From Xiphophorus maculatus (taxonomy: Eukaryota > Chordata > Actinopteri > Cyprinodontiformes > Poeciliidae), in NCBI RefSeq assembly GCF_002775205.1, contig NC_036451.1, forward strand, positions 22,742,351 through 22,806,350: a stretch of 64,000 nucleotides of DNA. Direction: 5' to 3'. Position numbers and translations under genes: made by a program. Of this stretch, positions 12,908 through 24,987 are shown in pieces. Under the pieces are notes generated by a model that saw only the letters and a list, made by a program, of their open reading frames with translations, was not told the origin of the DNA and searched no databases. Within the stretch, counting starts at the first letter, position 1, and each line of letters opens with the position of its first letter.

Positions 12908-13450
12908 TTTTGTATTGCTTGCAGTTCGCTAACTAGTGCTTAAAACCCCACGGTTTTACTTACAAAGTAAAACTTTGGAGATGGCAAGGGGATATATTAC
13001 ATAGCTTTATTGCTAATTGTTCAAATGAATAAAACTAGCATTTATGAGCAAAACACAATTAGCTGGTTTTGCTATCCCTCCGTCTCTGAGGAGACATCGA
13101 GCTAGCTACTGGTAAACAGTTTGTGTAGCGGCTATTAGCTTAATAAACGTCAGCATAACGCCACATTACCCATTATACGGCGCCACTCCTCGAGTCAACA
13201 GCAAGTCGGGGCTTCTTGTAAGGCTGCGTGGGATTTACAAACTACGTAAAATAAGTATAAACGTGTTGAAATTGAACGGTTTCCGCGGTAAAGTGGTTTG
13301 AAAAGAGCGCCGTTGATCTGTGGTTTGGATTCGTCGCCATGGAAGTAGAAGGCCCGGTGAAACGCCGAGGAGCGCGTGTTTTGTCAAACAAGGTTGCCCC
13401 GGCGGAGGGTGGATTATAAAAGACTACGTTAGTCGTATGTCAACGTTGTA
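12908..13450 (-). promoter_or_regulatory. CEP135 5' flank / promoter region
   Basis: Sequence upstream of the CEP135 start codon becomes richer in CpG between about 13140 and 13400 than the introns around it. It is only about 1.1 kb from the 3' end of EXOC1, so CEP135 transcription must start within this interval. No TATA box or single start site is evident. The extent of the 5' UTR is not resolved. Confidence 0.4.
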
Positions 13451-14014
13451 GCCATATTTTGAGTGGCAAAACACACGTGGAAAAATTCTGGAGCCAACAT
13501 AAAGGCAGCTTGAAATAAAATGTAATTCTGAAAAGAAAAGAAAACACTGCCGTATTTTATGCCTTTTCGTTTAAAATAAAATCCGTTCATGTCAGTGTTG
13601 TGTACGGAAGAGGATTAGGGCCACCGAAAAAATAAAAAATAATAATTCTGACTTTAAAGTCAGTATTATAGTAATAATAATTCAACTCATTATTATAGTT
13701 GTGACTGTATGGCGTTATACGCAGTTGAAACCAGGGGGGGGAAATCCTCCCTTCTTACTGTCCCTTTCCTGTCTGAGACACTGTTAATAAAAAGCAATAG
13801 TTTCACAAAACATTTTTTTTTTAAATACTTAAGCTTAAATGTTTATTTTATTCATAGCTCTTACTCAAGCATACTTGTTCTACTTTCCATTCGCAATATG
13901 GCGGACCTGCTCTTAAGCCCTTTCTAAGGGGCCAACAAAAACGGCGCAGGGTGTATCCTTCTATGTCTATGATGAAACTTTGACACATCATTTCAGGGAA
14001 GCTTCAAGTGCAAA
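13451..14014. other. Short intergenic spacer between EXOC1 and CEP135
   Basis: AT-rich spacer with a perfect 16-bp palindrome CTGACTTTAAAGTCAG near 13649 followed by ATTATTATAGT repeats. No exon is recognised on either strand. Confidence 0.45.
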
Positions 14015-14020
14015 TTTATT
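14015..14020 (-). terminator. Candidate EXOC1 poly(A) signal
   Basis: AATAAA on the minus strand, about 245 bp beyond the EXOC1 stop codon, a normal spacing for a short 3' UTR. Confidence 0.45.
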
Positions 14021-14265
14021 TTGTACATATTGCATGGTGAAATAAAAATGTGACAAACAATTTAGTGTGTATGGAAGAACTGCTTAAGGAACATACAGGC
14101 ACACAAGTAGTGCTGCAATATCTGCGTAACCGCTCATCGTGCAACTCACTTTTAATAAAACAGTCACTCACATGAAATGTTCATACTTCAAGCACAATAG
14201 TTAATGAATATTCAGCCAAAGCGAGGCAGTAGTGAATCATCAGAGAACAGTTTTCAGCAGGCAAA

Positions 14266-17200
14266 CTAATGGGACTGGGCAATGCTGGAGAAATACTCCA
14301 ACATGTCTTGGATGGTGAACTCCATGGTGATCCCAGAACCAGGATAACACCTCCCTATCAAACCTTCAAAGTGCTTATACTGACGGATAAACTCATCTTG
14401 CATGGAGTGCCACACCACCTGGTGGAGGAGACGAGAAAGTGCAGCATTTTAGAAGTAGCAGGATGGACGTTAAAATCTCACAACGCTGAGCGTTTCTCAC
14501 CTGCAGCAAACTTTCTTCCTCACACAGATGTTTGTCCACCTTTTTGTAAAGGTTGTCCAGACCCTTTTTCACCTCCTTACCGGGATACTCTTTGATGACC
14601 TTGCGCAGCTCCTGTTTGTTGAAAGCCAGCTGGTAGCTCACCTCCTCCTCACGTACGCCCTGAGCCACACGTGCCTCCACCCCTTCAAAGAAATGCTGCG
14701 AGAGAGATGACATCTTACCCACTATAACATCTCTGGGCATGTACATCTGTGTAGAACTGGAAGATAATTCTTACATTGAGCTTCTCCAGTGGCTGACCAA
14801 GGGAGTTGATTACATAAGACTGCAGGTGGTCTGTGTATTTGTGCTTGGCCTCGCGTCTCTCTGCGTCCAGGCAGGAAATCTTTAGGCGCGATAACGTAGA
14901 AAAGATGTGGTGGAAGTTTTCCATCATGACGACGTCCCGGGGCGTTTTCTGGCTTTCGCTGGCAACTTTCTCCACTGAAAAGACAGCCAATGTTAGATAT
15001 TCTGCTTCCAGACATTACAAGGAGATTTTTTTATTTTTATTTTAAATGCCACCAGAAGCCTGACCATTCATGAAAACAGCTCTGATCAGCTTCACATAGG
15101 CTTTATCCAGGTCCCCTCTGCGCTCTGCGTTACGGAAGATCGTCTCAGCCAGTTCTGCAAACTCCTCGAATCTTGTGACAAAAGGCAGGATCCCAACTTT
15201 GCTTTTCTTCGAAATCTTCACTTCTTCCATCTGTTTAATCTGACCTGACTGTATCAAGAACACAGATTTCAACTTGCTACAGCCATTCAATAAAAAAAAA
15301 AAAGAAAAAAAAAGAAAAAGACTGGACTGTTCCTGCCTAGGACAGACTTTACTCACAATGCATTTGTCAAAGTTCCTCTTTACGGTGACCAGCACATTTC
15401 CCAGGGTGGTGCTGAGGAAAGAGGCTGGATCAACGTTCTCAGCTGTCCACACGTGGTGACTCATCTTCACCAGCATGTACAGTGAGTGGAAGCTGTCGAT
15501 CTTGTCGCCCAGGGCGATCAGGCTGTTGAGTTCGGGTTCGATGCTCTGGAAGATTTTATTCATCATCAGCCGAACCATGTCTTTCCTTTAATCACAAACG
15601 GAAAAGTTTGAATTAACTTCATTTGACTTTTTTCCCCCCGTTTCAATATATACATAGTAAAGGGACAATTTTATGTATTTTTCAAGGACATAGTGTCATT
15701 TAATAGCTCAATCAAGTAACCATGTTACCTTCAATTGTTATAAAAATGCTGTATATATCACATATGACTTAGAAGAAATTTGAGTTTGTAATTTAACGCT
15801 TGGGATTTGGGCCTCTGTCTCTTCCTTCAGGAAGTCATCATAACAGCGATCCTCTATTAACGCTTTACCAATGTTTTTAACCAGCACCGCACTGAGAAGT
15901 AGCTCCTATAATGAGTTCAGCAGATCCACAGTTCCATCAGCTGTTTGCTAATTGCCTCTGGCTAGTCTGAAGGAGCTGAGTGGGAGAGGTGGAAGGGAGG
16001 GCAGCTCTGCGAGGCTTAAGCTCGGAAACTGCAGCTTTAAGGAGAGACTGCGGCTCGAAGGTGGAGCTAAGTCCATGCATGAAGGAATCAAAACAACACT
16101 CCAGGTATGATTTTGATGAGGGAATAACATTATAACATGATGTAAAGCTAAAACAAAAAGTCGCTTTTGCCTAATACTGCCACTGTAATATTTACTTCCC
16201 TTAACACATCTTATGACAAATACAAACAAAATAAACAAAATTCCTTGAGAAATATGGAGCAGGAAGAAAAAGAAAGTTCTCACTATCTGCCTCCCTGCTA
16301 CAAAACAACAAAATACATCATGAAATATAATAACAAAGGATTGATGGTATTTTTACTACAAGCATGTCAAAGTACTCACTCAGATGATAAGGAGTGTCGG
16401 TGGTCAGCCTGAGGAGGCATTCTTGACGGGACGCTTCCATCCGCCTCTTCTGTTTCAGGCTGACAGGACGAACAGAAATAAAACAATGACAAGTCTTATT
16501 AAGCGTCTAGTGACAAGTAATCGAATGCTGCTGTCACTATCGAATGGCTATATCCGCTACTGCAATATTTTCTGTTTTGAGAGGAGATGCAGGTCCTGGG
16601 ATGAGGCATGAATGCTGCCGTTGGCTTTAATTAACATCATTCATTTGGATGTATGAGCGGTTTGTCTCGTGTGGTACCACACGTACCTGTGCGAGAGGCG
16701 GCAAAACGGTCTGGTGCTGCTGCAGTTTAAAGAACTTGCTGATGAAGTCTTGTTCTGCGAGACACAGAGGCTCCAGCTCACTGAGGACCTGCTCAAATAT
16801 CTGCAAAAACAACCACACTCCATTTAATACAAGTACAAAGCAAGACGCACACAATAAATGAATGAAAGAAAGTACACTTTGCTTTAATCCATGTAAATAC
16901 TGCCTCAGAAATGACAAGTTACTAGTTCAATTAGTCTTTTTTTGTCATTGTTTAGGGCTGCAACTAACAATTATTTTAGTAAACAATTGTACTATCGATT
17001 ATTCCGATGATTAATCAATTAGTCCAATTAAAAAATTGGCACATAATAATGTTAATGACCAGATAGCAAAAGGTGCTTTATTAACTTTTTTTTTCTTTAC
17101 AGAATTTGAACCAAGTGAAGCAACTGGTGCATTTTTTACTGATTGTGCCTTTAGAGTTCTGGGTAGAACATATTTACAGGCAGTTTTTTGTTTTATTATT

Positions 17201-20200
17201 TATAAAATTTAGATATTTTTTTTTTAGTACAGCTTTGGCTTAATCACTGCTCTGAATATTTTGTTATTTCAGCAAATGCCAATTTCTCAAGTCAACTAAT
17301 TAATAGCTTACTTAATTTGTTGACGATTCTTTTAAATAATCAATTAATAGAATTTATTTGATTAATCATTTCAGGCCTATTATTGTTAAATAAATTATGT
17401 ATTTTATCTTCATTTAAACTGCACTTGTTTAAATTACCTCCAAGAAGAACCAGCTAATTTTCTCCCCACCCACAAGCTTTTTCCTGTTAAAGACTGAAAA
17501 ATGCACCATCACCTTATCAAACTTGGTCCTGTCGGCCACATCCATGTCGGAGGCAGACATGTTGCCCATGTCCAGCAGGGAGGAAGACTGAGATCGGCGG
17601 CTGTTGGAGCCCTGAACAGTCAGCTTGTTCAGGCTGGAGGTGGAGCCTGTAAGCTTCCCAGAGCTGCCATGCAGGCCTGACGCAGCACGGTCAACACAAT
17701 ACGGCGTAAGTCGGTGTTTAGCAAACAAATTTCCAATCTTGAGTGCTACACATTTGTTTTTAAAATGCACACCTCAAGCAGCAATTATTTTAACAAAAGT
17801 GTCATTTTGGCATCAACCACAGAATTATAAAGTGCATTAAACAACTAAACAGCATAGAGAGGCTTCAACACAAACCAAGCAATTACACTGTGAGGTAATG
17901 GACTGTATTAGATGGAGTGTGAAGATAGGATTTATTTTGTCCTTTTAGTGCGGCGATTAAAAGCACACATTGTAACAGACAGCTCAATCCAAATCTCATA
18001 CTTACTTTCCGTTTCCTGTTTGAGCGCACTCTCTTTCCGAGGAAGCGTGGCTGCAGCCGGTTAGAAAGGCAGGCATCAAAGACAGACACAGGTTAGGCTT
18101 AAAACATGCAGCATGGGACAGAGGAGGGCTAGGTGTTAGCTGTACCACTTCATGTTAACGCTCACGAACTACTGCAGTAGTTCAGACAAACCTTTTGAAA
18201 ACAAATTCTTGTTTTCAGAGGCAAAAAAAAAAGAAGCTAATACAGAGCGCAGGAAGCAGAGATGTACATTTCTGTCAAACATCAAAACTCAACCAAGGGT
18301 CCTATGCAGATATTAAATATTCAGAGCTGAGCATGAAAAGAGCCTGTGCAAAGGAAAAAGAAGACATTATTAAAAGATAAAACACAAAGCAAGACTTTGC
18401 TGGGACGGCAGGTATGAGTCGGTGAAATATACTTTGAAAACAGAACTTATGCGGAAAAAGCTCTAAGAGAGTGAGGTGTAGCTTGTTTCTGTCACATTCA
18501 TTTGTTGACTAAATGATAAGAAGAGACTTCCTCTCACACACAAGTTAATGTACTGCAGAACCGAGGCGTGCTTCATGTCACCATTCAGACTGTGAAGGGA
18601 AGTAGAAGCTCTTACCAAACTTGCCCTTTGCTTCCTTGGATGTACCCGCCATCTTTATTTTGGCAACTTCGAAGAAGTCTTTGATTTCCCTCTCATACAG
18701 TCGGTTCATGTAATCGACATAAGTCTGAAAGGAAAAATGTCACTAACTTAATATGCTATAGTTGTACTGTATGGCATAATAGAGCAAAAATGACAGCTTC
18801 ACGGTATTTACACAAAACCTGAAAACAAAAGTGCGATTTTAGTGCTTTTATTTCAAGCAGAAATGCAATAGTTATTCATACTGCTGCTAAAATAATACGA
18901 CAATAAAATAAGAGCTACAGTGCTGTTTTGAACATTTATTTAATCTTATTTTATAAGTAGACTTCAGTAGATTTAGAATAAGTATCTGAAGACTTTTGCA
19001 GTACTTACTATTTTCTCTGATTAAACAATGGAGAAAATAGTAAAAATCAAGAAGCACACCAAAAAAAAAACATGTTTCCATAACTCATGGTTTTTAAATA
19101 TTTATGTTAAAAAAAAACTAAACATTAAGTCAAGTGAGGTATACAGCTGGACATGCAGACAGGAATAGTTTTCTGTGGTAAGATGAGTCACGGAGTCACG
19201 GTAGTTATGTGGCTACCGTAAACATGTCTATTTCCTGGAGTAAAATGAATGCTTCCAATCCCATGAGCACTGGACTAAATGTTGAACTTTGTGTTGGAAG
19301 TATAATGGTTTTGGAAAGTCTCACTGCCATCATTTTTAAAATGTTCAACATCATCAAACTATCGAGTTACATTTTTGATGCTTGTAACCACAATTGACGA
19401 CATGGGTGTGCTATGAATGTGAACTGACCCTCGACAGGCCTTCGTACTTCTCCCTGTGGGTGTTCTTCAGCCACTCCATCAGCTTGGCGTAGCGTAGCAG
19501 GTCCCTGTGGAGGGGGCTGTGTTTGGGCAGGGTCAGTTCTGCCGTGTTCTGAGACAAGGTGGAGCTCTGATCGTGCCCCTGAGGAAAGGATCAGTCAAAA
19601 ACAAACAAAAACACCCCGTTAAAAGTGTAAATTCTCATTTTTAAGACCCATTTTAGCCTCACGCCGATTGCTTTGAATCCCAAACTTTTGGACTCATAAC
19701 TTTCCAAGTGTTAAACTCTAATGGGCCTCATCTCTGCTTCTATCTATTAGCATTTTTGTTCTACGTTGTTTTTCACTGCTGGACATGCACACGGAGCATA
19801 AAACAGGCATAGCATTTTATGACATGAGCTCATCGCAAGTAAGCTAATGTGAGCACCCAAACATGAAAAGTCCTCAGCCAAGTCAGTTGGGAAGAGGGGA
19901 GGAAAATGGACCGAGCCTCTTTAGCTTTGAGATCAGATGGGAGATGTTAAGGAGTTAGAAAAACACTCCATGCAACAGCCGATGTTCTGTGGAGTGGAAA
20001 GCCTGGAATCTCATGGAAACTGGAGTGGATTATGAGGCGCCAAACATTAGCAAGAGGGCAAGTAGTTCGGGGGTGAGGGGTTGGGTTGCCGTGAGGGTAC
20101 TCACTGGAAGTGACAGACAGGAAGACCTATAATACTGAGGGATGGTCATTTTGAAGTAACTGAAGTGGTTGAACTGACACAGAGACAGAGAGCAGAGTGG

Positions 20201-21523
20201 GATGATTCAAAGTGAGCAAAACACAGAGTCAAGAACAAGCTGGAAAAAACACAGGAAGCTCAGGAAGAGCGAGCTCGCTAAACAGGAAGTTCATGAGCAG
20301 CGGAGAAGAGCCTGGAAACAGAGCAGCTGGGGTGGGTCTGTGGTTTCACGGCTCAAACACACACAGGGTGGATGTGGGGGAGACCACAAAGTTTTAAACT
20401 TTTATTCCCACAATTTTGCTAATAGCTATGTTTGCTTTTGTGTTTAAATATGTCAAAGAATGAGGAAAGGAATGCATCTGAAGTTATATTTTGGGATTGT
20501 CAGGTCTACTATGAAATGCCTTTGAGAAGTATCCATAACATTTGAACTTTTTCACATATTGCCACATTAAAACCAAAAACTTAAATGTACTTTAAAGGGA
20601 TTTTATGTGTTAAAGCAAAACAAAGTTGTGTAAAATCACAAACAGGAAGGAAATCATTCATGTTTCTCAATACGTTTTTCAAATAAAAATCAGAAAGTTG
20701 AGGTGTGCATTTCTACTAAGTTCCTTAAATCTAGAGTGTGTAACTGTTATAAAAATATATATTTTTTATACAGTACAGACCAAAAGTTTGGACACACCTT
20801 CTAATTCAATGGGTTTTCTTTATTTTCATGACTATTTATAAGGCAAGAAATCCCACTTATTAACCTGACAGGGCAGGTTGACCTATGAATGTAAAACCAT
20901 TTCAGGTGACGACCTCTTGAAGCTCATCAAGAAAATGCAGAGTGTGTGCAAAGCAGTAATCACAGCAAAAGGTTGCTACTTTGAAGAAACTAGAATATAA
21001 GGGGTATTTTCAGTTGTTTTACACTTTTTTGTTTAGTGCATATTTCCACATGTGTTATTCATAGTTTTGATGCCTTCAGTGTGAATCTACAATGTCAACA
21101 GTCATGAAAATAAAGGAAACTCATTGAATTAAAAGGTGTGTCCAAACTTTTGGTCTGTACTGTATATTTGTTAAAAATGTCACTCGTCGTCCAGTGCCAA
21201 CTAGAAACAACCAATCGGGACCAGGAGGCGGGTCTTAGCGCTGTTGATCTCCTCCTGTGTGATGTTCATAGATGATCTGTATCTGAACACAGATCATCTA
21301 TGAACGTAAATTTTCAGGACCACGCATCAGATTTTCATTTGCAAAAACGTTTGAAAACAGTTATCCACCATTTCATCTTGGTCTATCACAAAAAATGTTA
21401 ACAAAATACATTAAAACTTGTAGTGGTGGTGATGTGATATTGCATTGTCATGTCCTCGTCAGGCATTTTTCACATAACCTGCAGGTTTATTTCCCAATTC
21501 CCTTTCTTTGCCTGTCAGACTAG

Positions 21524-21571
<48 letters not shown>

Positions 21572-24500
21572 AAAATAAAACCTTAACTTAAAGGAATAAT
21601 TCTGAGTAGTCACATGATGTGCACCATTTAGTGAATGTCAATCAACAGAACGTTCTGATGGCGATGTCAAAATGACACTGAGGCTGTTACCTGGTGAACA
21701 AACACATTATTGAGATGATTGGTGAGGCGACGAGCAAAAGTATCTCTCAGCTCAGCGAACAGCTTCTGCTGCTGGTTAACGGCCGCCAGCTGCTCATGGC
21801 CTGGAGGAAGAAAATATCAAAAATTACAACTGATTACATAAAAAACAAAACGACAACTAAACCTGACGTAATCAGCAATAAATCGATTAATCGCATGATA
21901 AATTAAAACGAGTTCCATAATTTTACTTTGTATGATTGACTTTTCTCCTGGTTATTTATTTTGGATCTTTAAAATGTTTTCCAGTTTCAGTCTTAAATGT
22001 TTAACAGTTAAAATGTTTATTGATCTTTGAGAGGGTGTGTTTGCATTAATGAATGAAAAATTGTCTGAAACAACAATATTATCATTTATCACAATAATTT
22101 CTGGAGCAATTTTCCATCCAGAAATTGTTAACGCGACAGACGTAACAACCACTAGATGATTTTCTAGTGTTTAATGGTCACTGACCTGGCCGTAGAGCCA
22201 CATTCATGCACTGCAGCAGAGCTTCAGAGGCACTGATGCACGCCTCTATACCTCTAGGCGAGGTCAGGTCTCCCTCCTGCAAGGCCCTGATGTGTCCCTT
22301 TGACAAGTCCATGTAGTTCTGCAAAAGGACAATCAGATTTCTCCATTAAAACACTTAATAACTTTTACTCAGAGGGAAAACAACAACAACAAAAAAAAAC
22401 GCCTCACCACTAAAAACTGGATCTCGTCCAGCAGCTTGCCGTTGTTGGTGTTGCTAATCTGAATGAGGCGGTTGCTCTGAGAGATCTGGTCCATCTGGTC
22501 CTTGACGCTCTGCAGCATCTCCTCGTAGCTGCTCAGCTTCCCCTCGATGGTGTCAACCTCGGCCAGAGCCTCGTCCAGGAGCTGCATCAGGATGTTCACC
22601 TGCTTCTCCGATGCCATGATGGACTGAATGTTGGCCTTGGAGTAACAAGAGATAAGACTCAGTAAAAAAACAAACAAACAAACAAACATTATTCTGGATT
22701 TTTGTGTCAAGACTCTATCAGGAAGTAAATTTGCTCACCCCGTCTAAAACCTGCAGCTCCTTAAAGAGCTTCTCTGCGAAAGCTTCCGCGTTGGAGACGG
22801 CAAACTCGCACATCTCCATCATGCTCTCGATGTCCTGCTCCTCACGCGCGCTGAGCTCCTGGTACTCTTCCAGGGCATCTTCGTCACCGCCTGCAACGCT
22901 CTGACTCTCACCGCTCGGCACCGACTCTAAAAAATAAAAATAAAACAAAAATGCTCATGAAACAAAAACGACATGAAATCCAAAGGAACAAGGAGCAAAT
23001 TTTTAAAAAATTGTGTATTTTGGGAGTCGTACATTTCACATTTCTATACAGCAAAACCACAATAAAGGTCATTTTGAATAGAAGGAAATACTATTCTGAT
23101 GGATTTTTTGTTTTAACCAGACTGTAGCTTGGTTGGATATTTTTCCAACCACTGATGAAAATGTAGGGTTAAGGAGAAAGCAAAATTTGGTAGTAGCATG
23201 AAGAAAGGTTGAAAATGTTCTCATAGCTTTTAAACTCTTCCACATTTTGTCACTTTACAACCACAAACTTCAATATATTTTATCTTGATTTCATGCAATA
23301 GAGCAACAGAAAGTAGAAAATGATACAGCTCCTAGTTTGGTATTAACATTACGAAACAAAAGCAAAAGCATGCACTTATTGGAGAAGTGATGGGAAAAGT
23401 CTTGCCCTAAATCCAAATGGAAATCTGTAACCACATGTTTACAGATGCTCTGCATCCAGTCGGACTGAGCTTGAGATATTTTAAGAAAAATCAGCAAATA
23501 TTTCAGTCTTCAAAATTGCTAAGGTAACAAAAACATATCCCAGTAAATGTGAATCTACAATAATGTGTTGAGAAAGTGGAGTTTCTCAACACTAAAGTAA
23601 TTAGTTGTAATGAACTATACCTTTTTTTATTAATTTTGAAAACCATGTTTGTTTGTTTTTTGCTTCCATTTCAAAAATCATGCTCTACTTTGTGTTTGTC
23701 ACTAAATTCCCAATAAAATGCAGTAAAGTTTGTGATGGCAATGGGACAAATCAAGGAAAAGTTTAAGTCCTACGAATGTTTTTGGCAAGGCACTTTATAC
23801 ACTCAAATAACAAACTGAAAAAAGTCAGGATAAACAAAACATACAATGCATGAAACCACTAAAGATTCTAATAATTAAGGTGAAATAGCAAAACAAAGGC
23901 TGAAAGTAATTAAAAATGATTTTTTTATATAAAGAATTTATATAAAAAATAAAAAAATAAGAATAAACAAAAATAAAAGCCTTCCATGTTTAGTTACACA
24001 CTTCATATTACTGGAGCTATAAGACGGCGAGGGTCTCTGATGAGGATGATGGTTTGACGTTATGAAGAATACAGTGGAAAGAAATGAGGAAGGGGAAATT
24101 TAGTCCTACCAACCTTCCGCTTTAGGAAGTTCTGGCCAGAGAAGTTTAAGAGGAGAAAAGTGAGAATAAAGAAGAATTTAACATGTAAAATAAACATAAA
24201 TTGAGACACAAGGAAGATTTATTAAGCATGCTACAAATAAAGAAACTCAACCATAATCCAGAAATGTTGTCCCCTTTTGTTAAAACTGAAGAGGCAGACT
24301 GAATTTTAACTTAAAGCAATCATCTTGGGAGAAAGATGCAACTTTAAAGAAATATAATTCATATTACAAAAAGGGGAATGCAGTCCCAGTGATGGCTGAT
24401 AATAGAGTGGCTAACAAACCTTCAAGAAGCTGAGAACTGACATTGACAAACTCCAGCTTCTTCCTCAGATAACGCTGGTTCAGCTTCCAAATACAGGAAA

Positions 24501-24987
24501 TGAAGGAGTTCTTCTCTGCTGTGCTGCTAGCCAACCACTTGTAGACCTTCTCGAAATGGAGATCAAACTCAGGATTCTCCTGAAACGTAACACAAAGTAC
24601 GTTACGTCTGACTCCATGACATTTGAGCACAGTAGGACGAGAGCAGAATCTGACCTTGCTTGCATCTTTAGCATCCACTACTGTCAGGTCTCGGAGTTCC
24701 CACGCCTGCTGCCTCTTGTAGAAGTCGCCTTTGTCAGATTTTTTCACTTTAACCACTTTAACTTGTACAGGCCTTTCCGTGGTGACTGGGAGAACACATT
24801 TGATTTATTGTAAACATGTAGTATTTCTTATATTAATTCATTACTCACAGATGGTTCTCGTACCTGTGGCGCACAGGAAGCAGTTTTTCTTTTTCTTTCC
24901 TGCCTTGCAGACGTTTACTATCCCGAGGAGACGCTCATCGTTGGGCGTGAAGATGTCCCTCTGGAGAGCGTGCTTGATGGCTGTCAT
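14266..24987 (-). CDS. exoc1: Exocyst complex component 1 (Sec3), complete, 18 constitutive coding exons
   Basis: Subunit of the octameric exocyst, which tethers secretory vesicles to the plasma membrane; Sec3 contacts phosphoinositides and Rho GTPases through an N-terminal PH-like domain (family knowledge). Coding exons, 5' to 3': 24987-24864, 24785-24655, 24579-24420, 22926-22739, 22635-22408, 22318-22186, 21800-21691, 19578-19429, 18724-18616, 18050-18006, 17676-17513, 16800-16687, 16459-16380, 15585-15357, 15248-15065, 14974-14775, 14695-14501, 14418-14266. Phases close to 2697 bp, 898 aa (human 894). Start [20 protein letters not shown] sits in a good Kozak context (CCACCATGA). The PH-like region spans about residues 1-135; coiled coil follows from about 160; the rest is the Sec3 helical rod, ending FSSIAQSH. 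Two extra in-frame exons are listed separately. Confidence 0.95.
16954..17378. mobile_element. hAT-like miniature transposon in an EXOC1 intron
   Basis: Opens AGGGCTGCAACTAACAATTATTTTAG and closes TTTGATTAATCATTTCAGGCCT, with internal CTATCGATTATTCCGATGATTAATC. Same family as the 11075-11827 copy. Ends are slightly degraded. Confidence 0.65.
20105..20173 (-). CDS. exoc1: Candidate in-frame 69-bp cassette exon of EXOC1
   Basis: Minus-strand block with a strong acceptor (TGTCTCTGTGTCAG) and a consensus donor (GTGAGTAC). It is 69 bp, starts and ends in phase 0, and has no stop. It encodes 23 residues beginning [15 protein letters not shown]. It lies in the intron between the exons ending ...NNVFVHQ and starting GHDQSST, both of which are also phase 0, so inclusion or skipping leaves the reading frame intact. 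I do not recall it in the standard protein, so it is probably alternatively spliced. Confidence 0.6.
20516..20760. mobile_element. Truncated copy of a fish interspersed repeat
   Basis: TGCCTTTGAGAAGTATCCATAACATTTGAACTTTTTCACATATTGCCACATTAAAACC and the following GGGATTTTATGTGTTAAAGCA match a very common teleost repeat that normally starts 'tgcctTGcaaaagtattcata'. The other end is missing, replaced by the adjacent Tc1-type element. Confidence 0.5.
20771..21162. mobile_element. Tc1/mariner-type miniature transposon, full length
   Basis: Long terminal inverted repeats: the left end CAGTACAGACCAAAAGTTTG is mirrored by the right end CAAACTTTTGGTCTGTACTG, flanked by TA on both sides (20769-20770 and 21163-21164). 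Inner arms around TTCAATGGGTTTTCTTTATTTTCATGAC also pair. There is no transposase frame, so it is non-autonomous. This family is widespread in teleosts. Confidence 0.85.
21265..21304. repeat. Perfect 16-bp hairpin
   Basis: Arms TTCATAGATGATCTGT (21265-21280) and ACAGATCATCTATGAA (21289-21304) around an 8-nt loop. Upstream, CCAATCGGGACCAGGAGGCGGGTCTTAGCGCTG resembles part of a dispersed fish repeat, so the hairpin may be internal to it. Confidence 0.65.
21530..21568. repeat. (TA)n microsatellite
   Basis: About 19 uninterrupted TA units in an EXOC1 intron. Confidence 0.95.
23200..23798. mobile_element. Interspersed fish repeat, near complete but degraded
   Basis: Contains CTTCCACATTTTGTCACTTTACAACCACAAACTTCAATATATTTTATC near the start and GAATGTTTTTGGCAAGGCACTTTATAC at the end, the two sides of the same family as 20516-20760. 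Non-coding; boundaries approximate. It lies in the EXOC1 intron between the microexon and the SVPSGES exon. Confidence 0.5.
24114..24131 (-). CDS. exoc1: Candidate 18-nt microexon of EXOC1 (LPKAE)
   Basis: Minus-strand 18-nt block with acceptor TTCTCTGGCCAG and donor GTTGGTAG. Placed between the exon ending ...SSQLLE+G and the exon starting AG TCG, it adds six in-frame residues (E-L-P-K-A-E) and creates no stop: ...LLEELPKAEESVPSGE. I recall a closely similar LLEELPK..EESVPSGE string in a long human EXOC1 isoform, which supports it as a real alternatively used microexon. The donor is weaker than its neighbours, in keeping with regulated inclusion. Confidence 0.6.
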
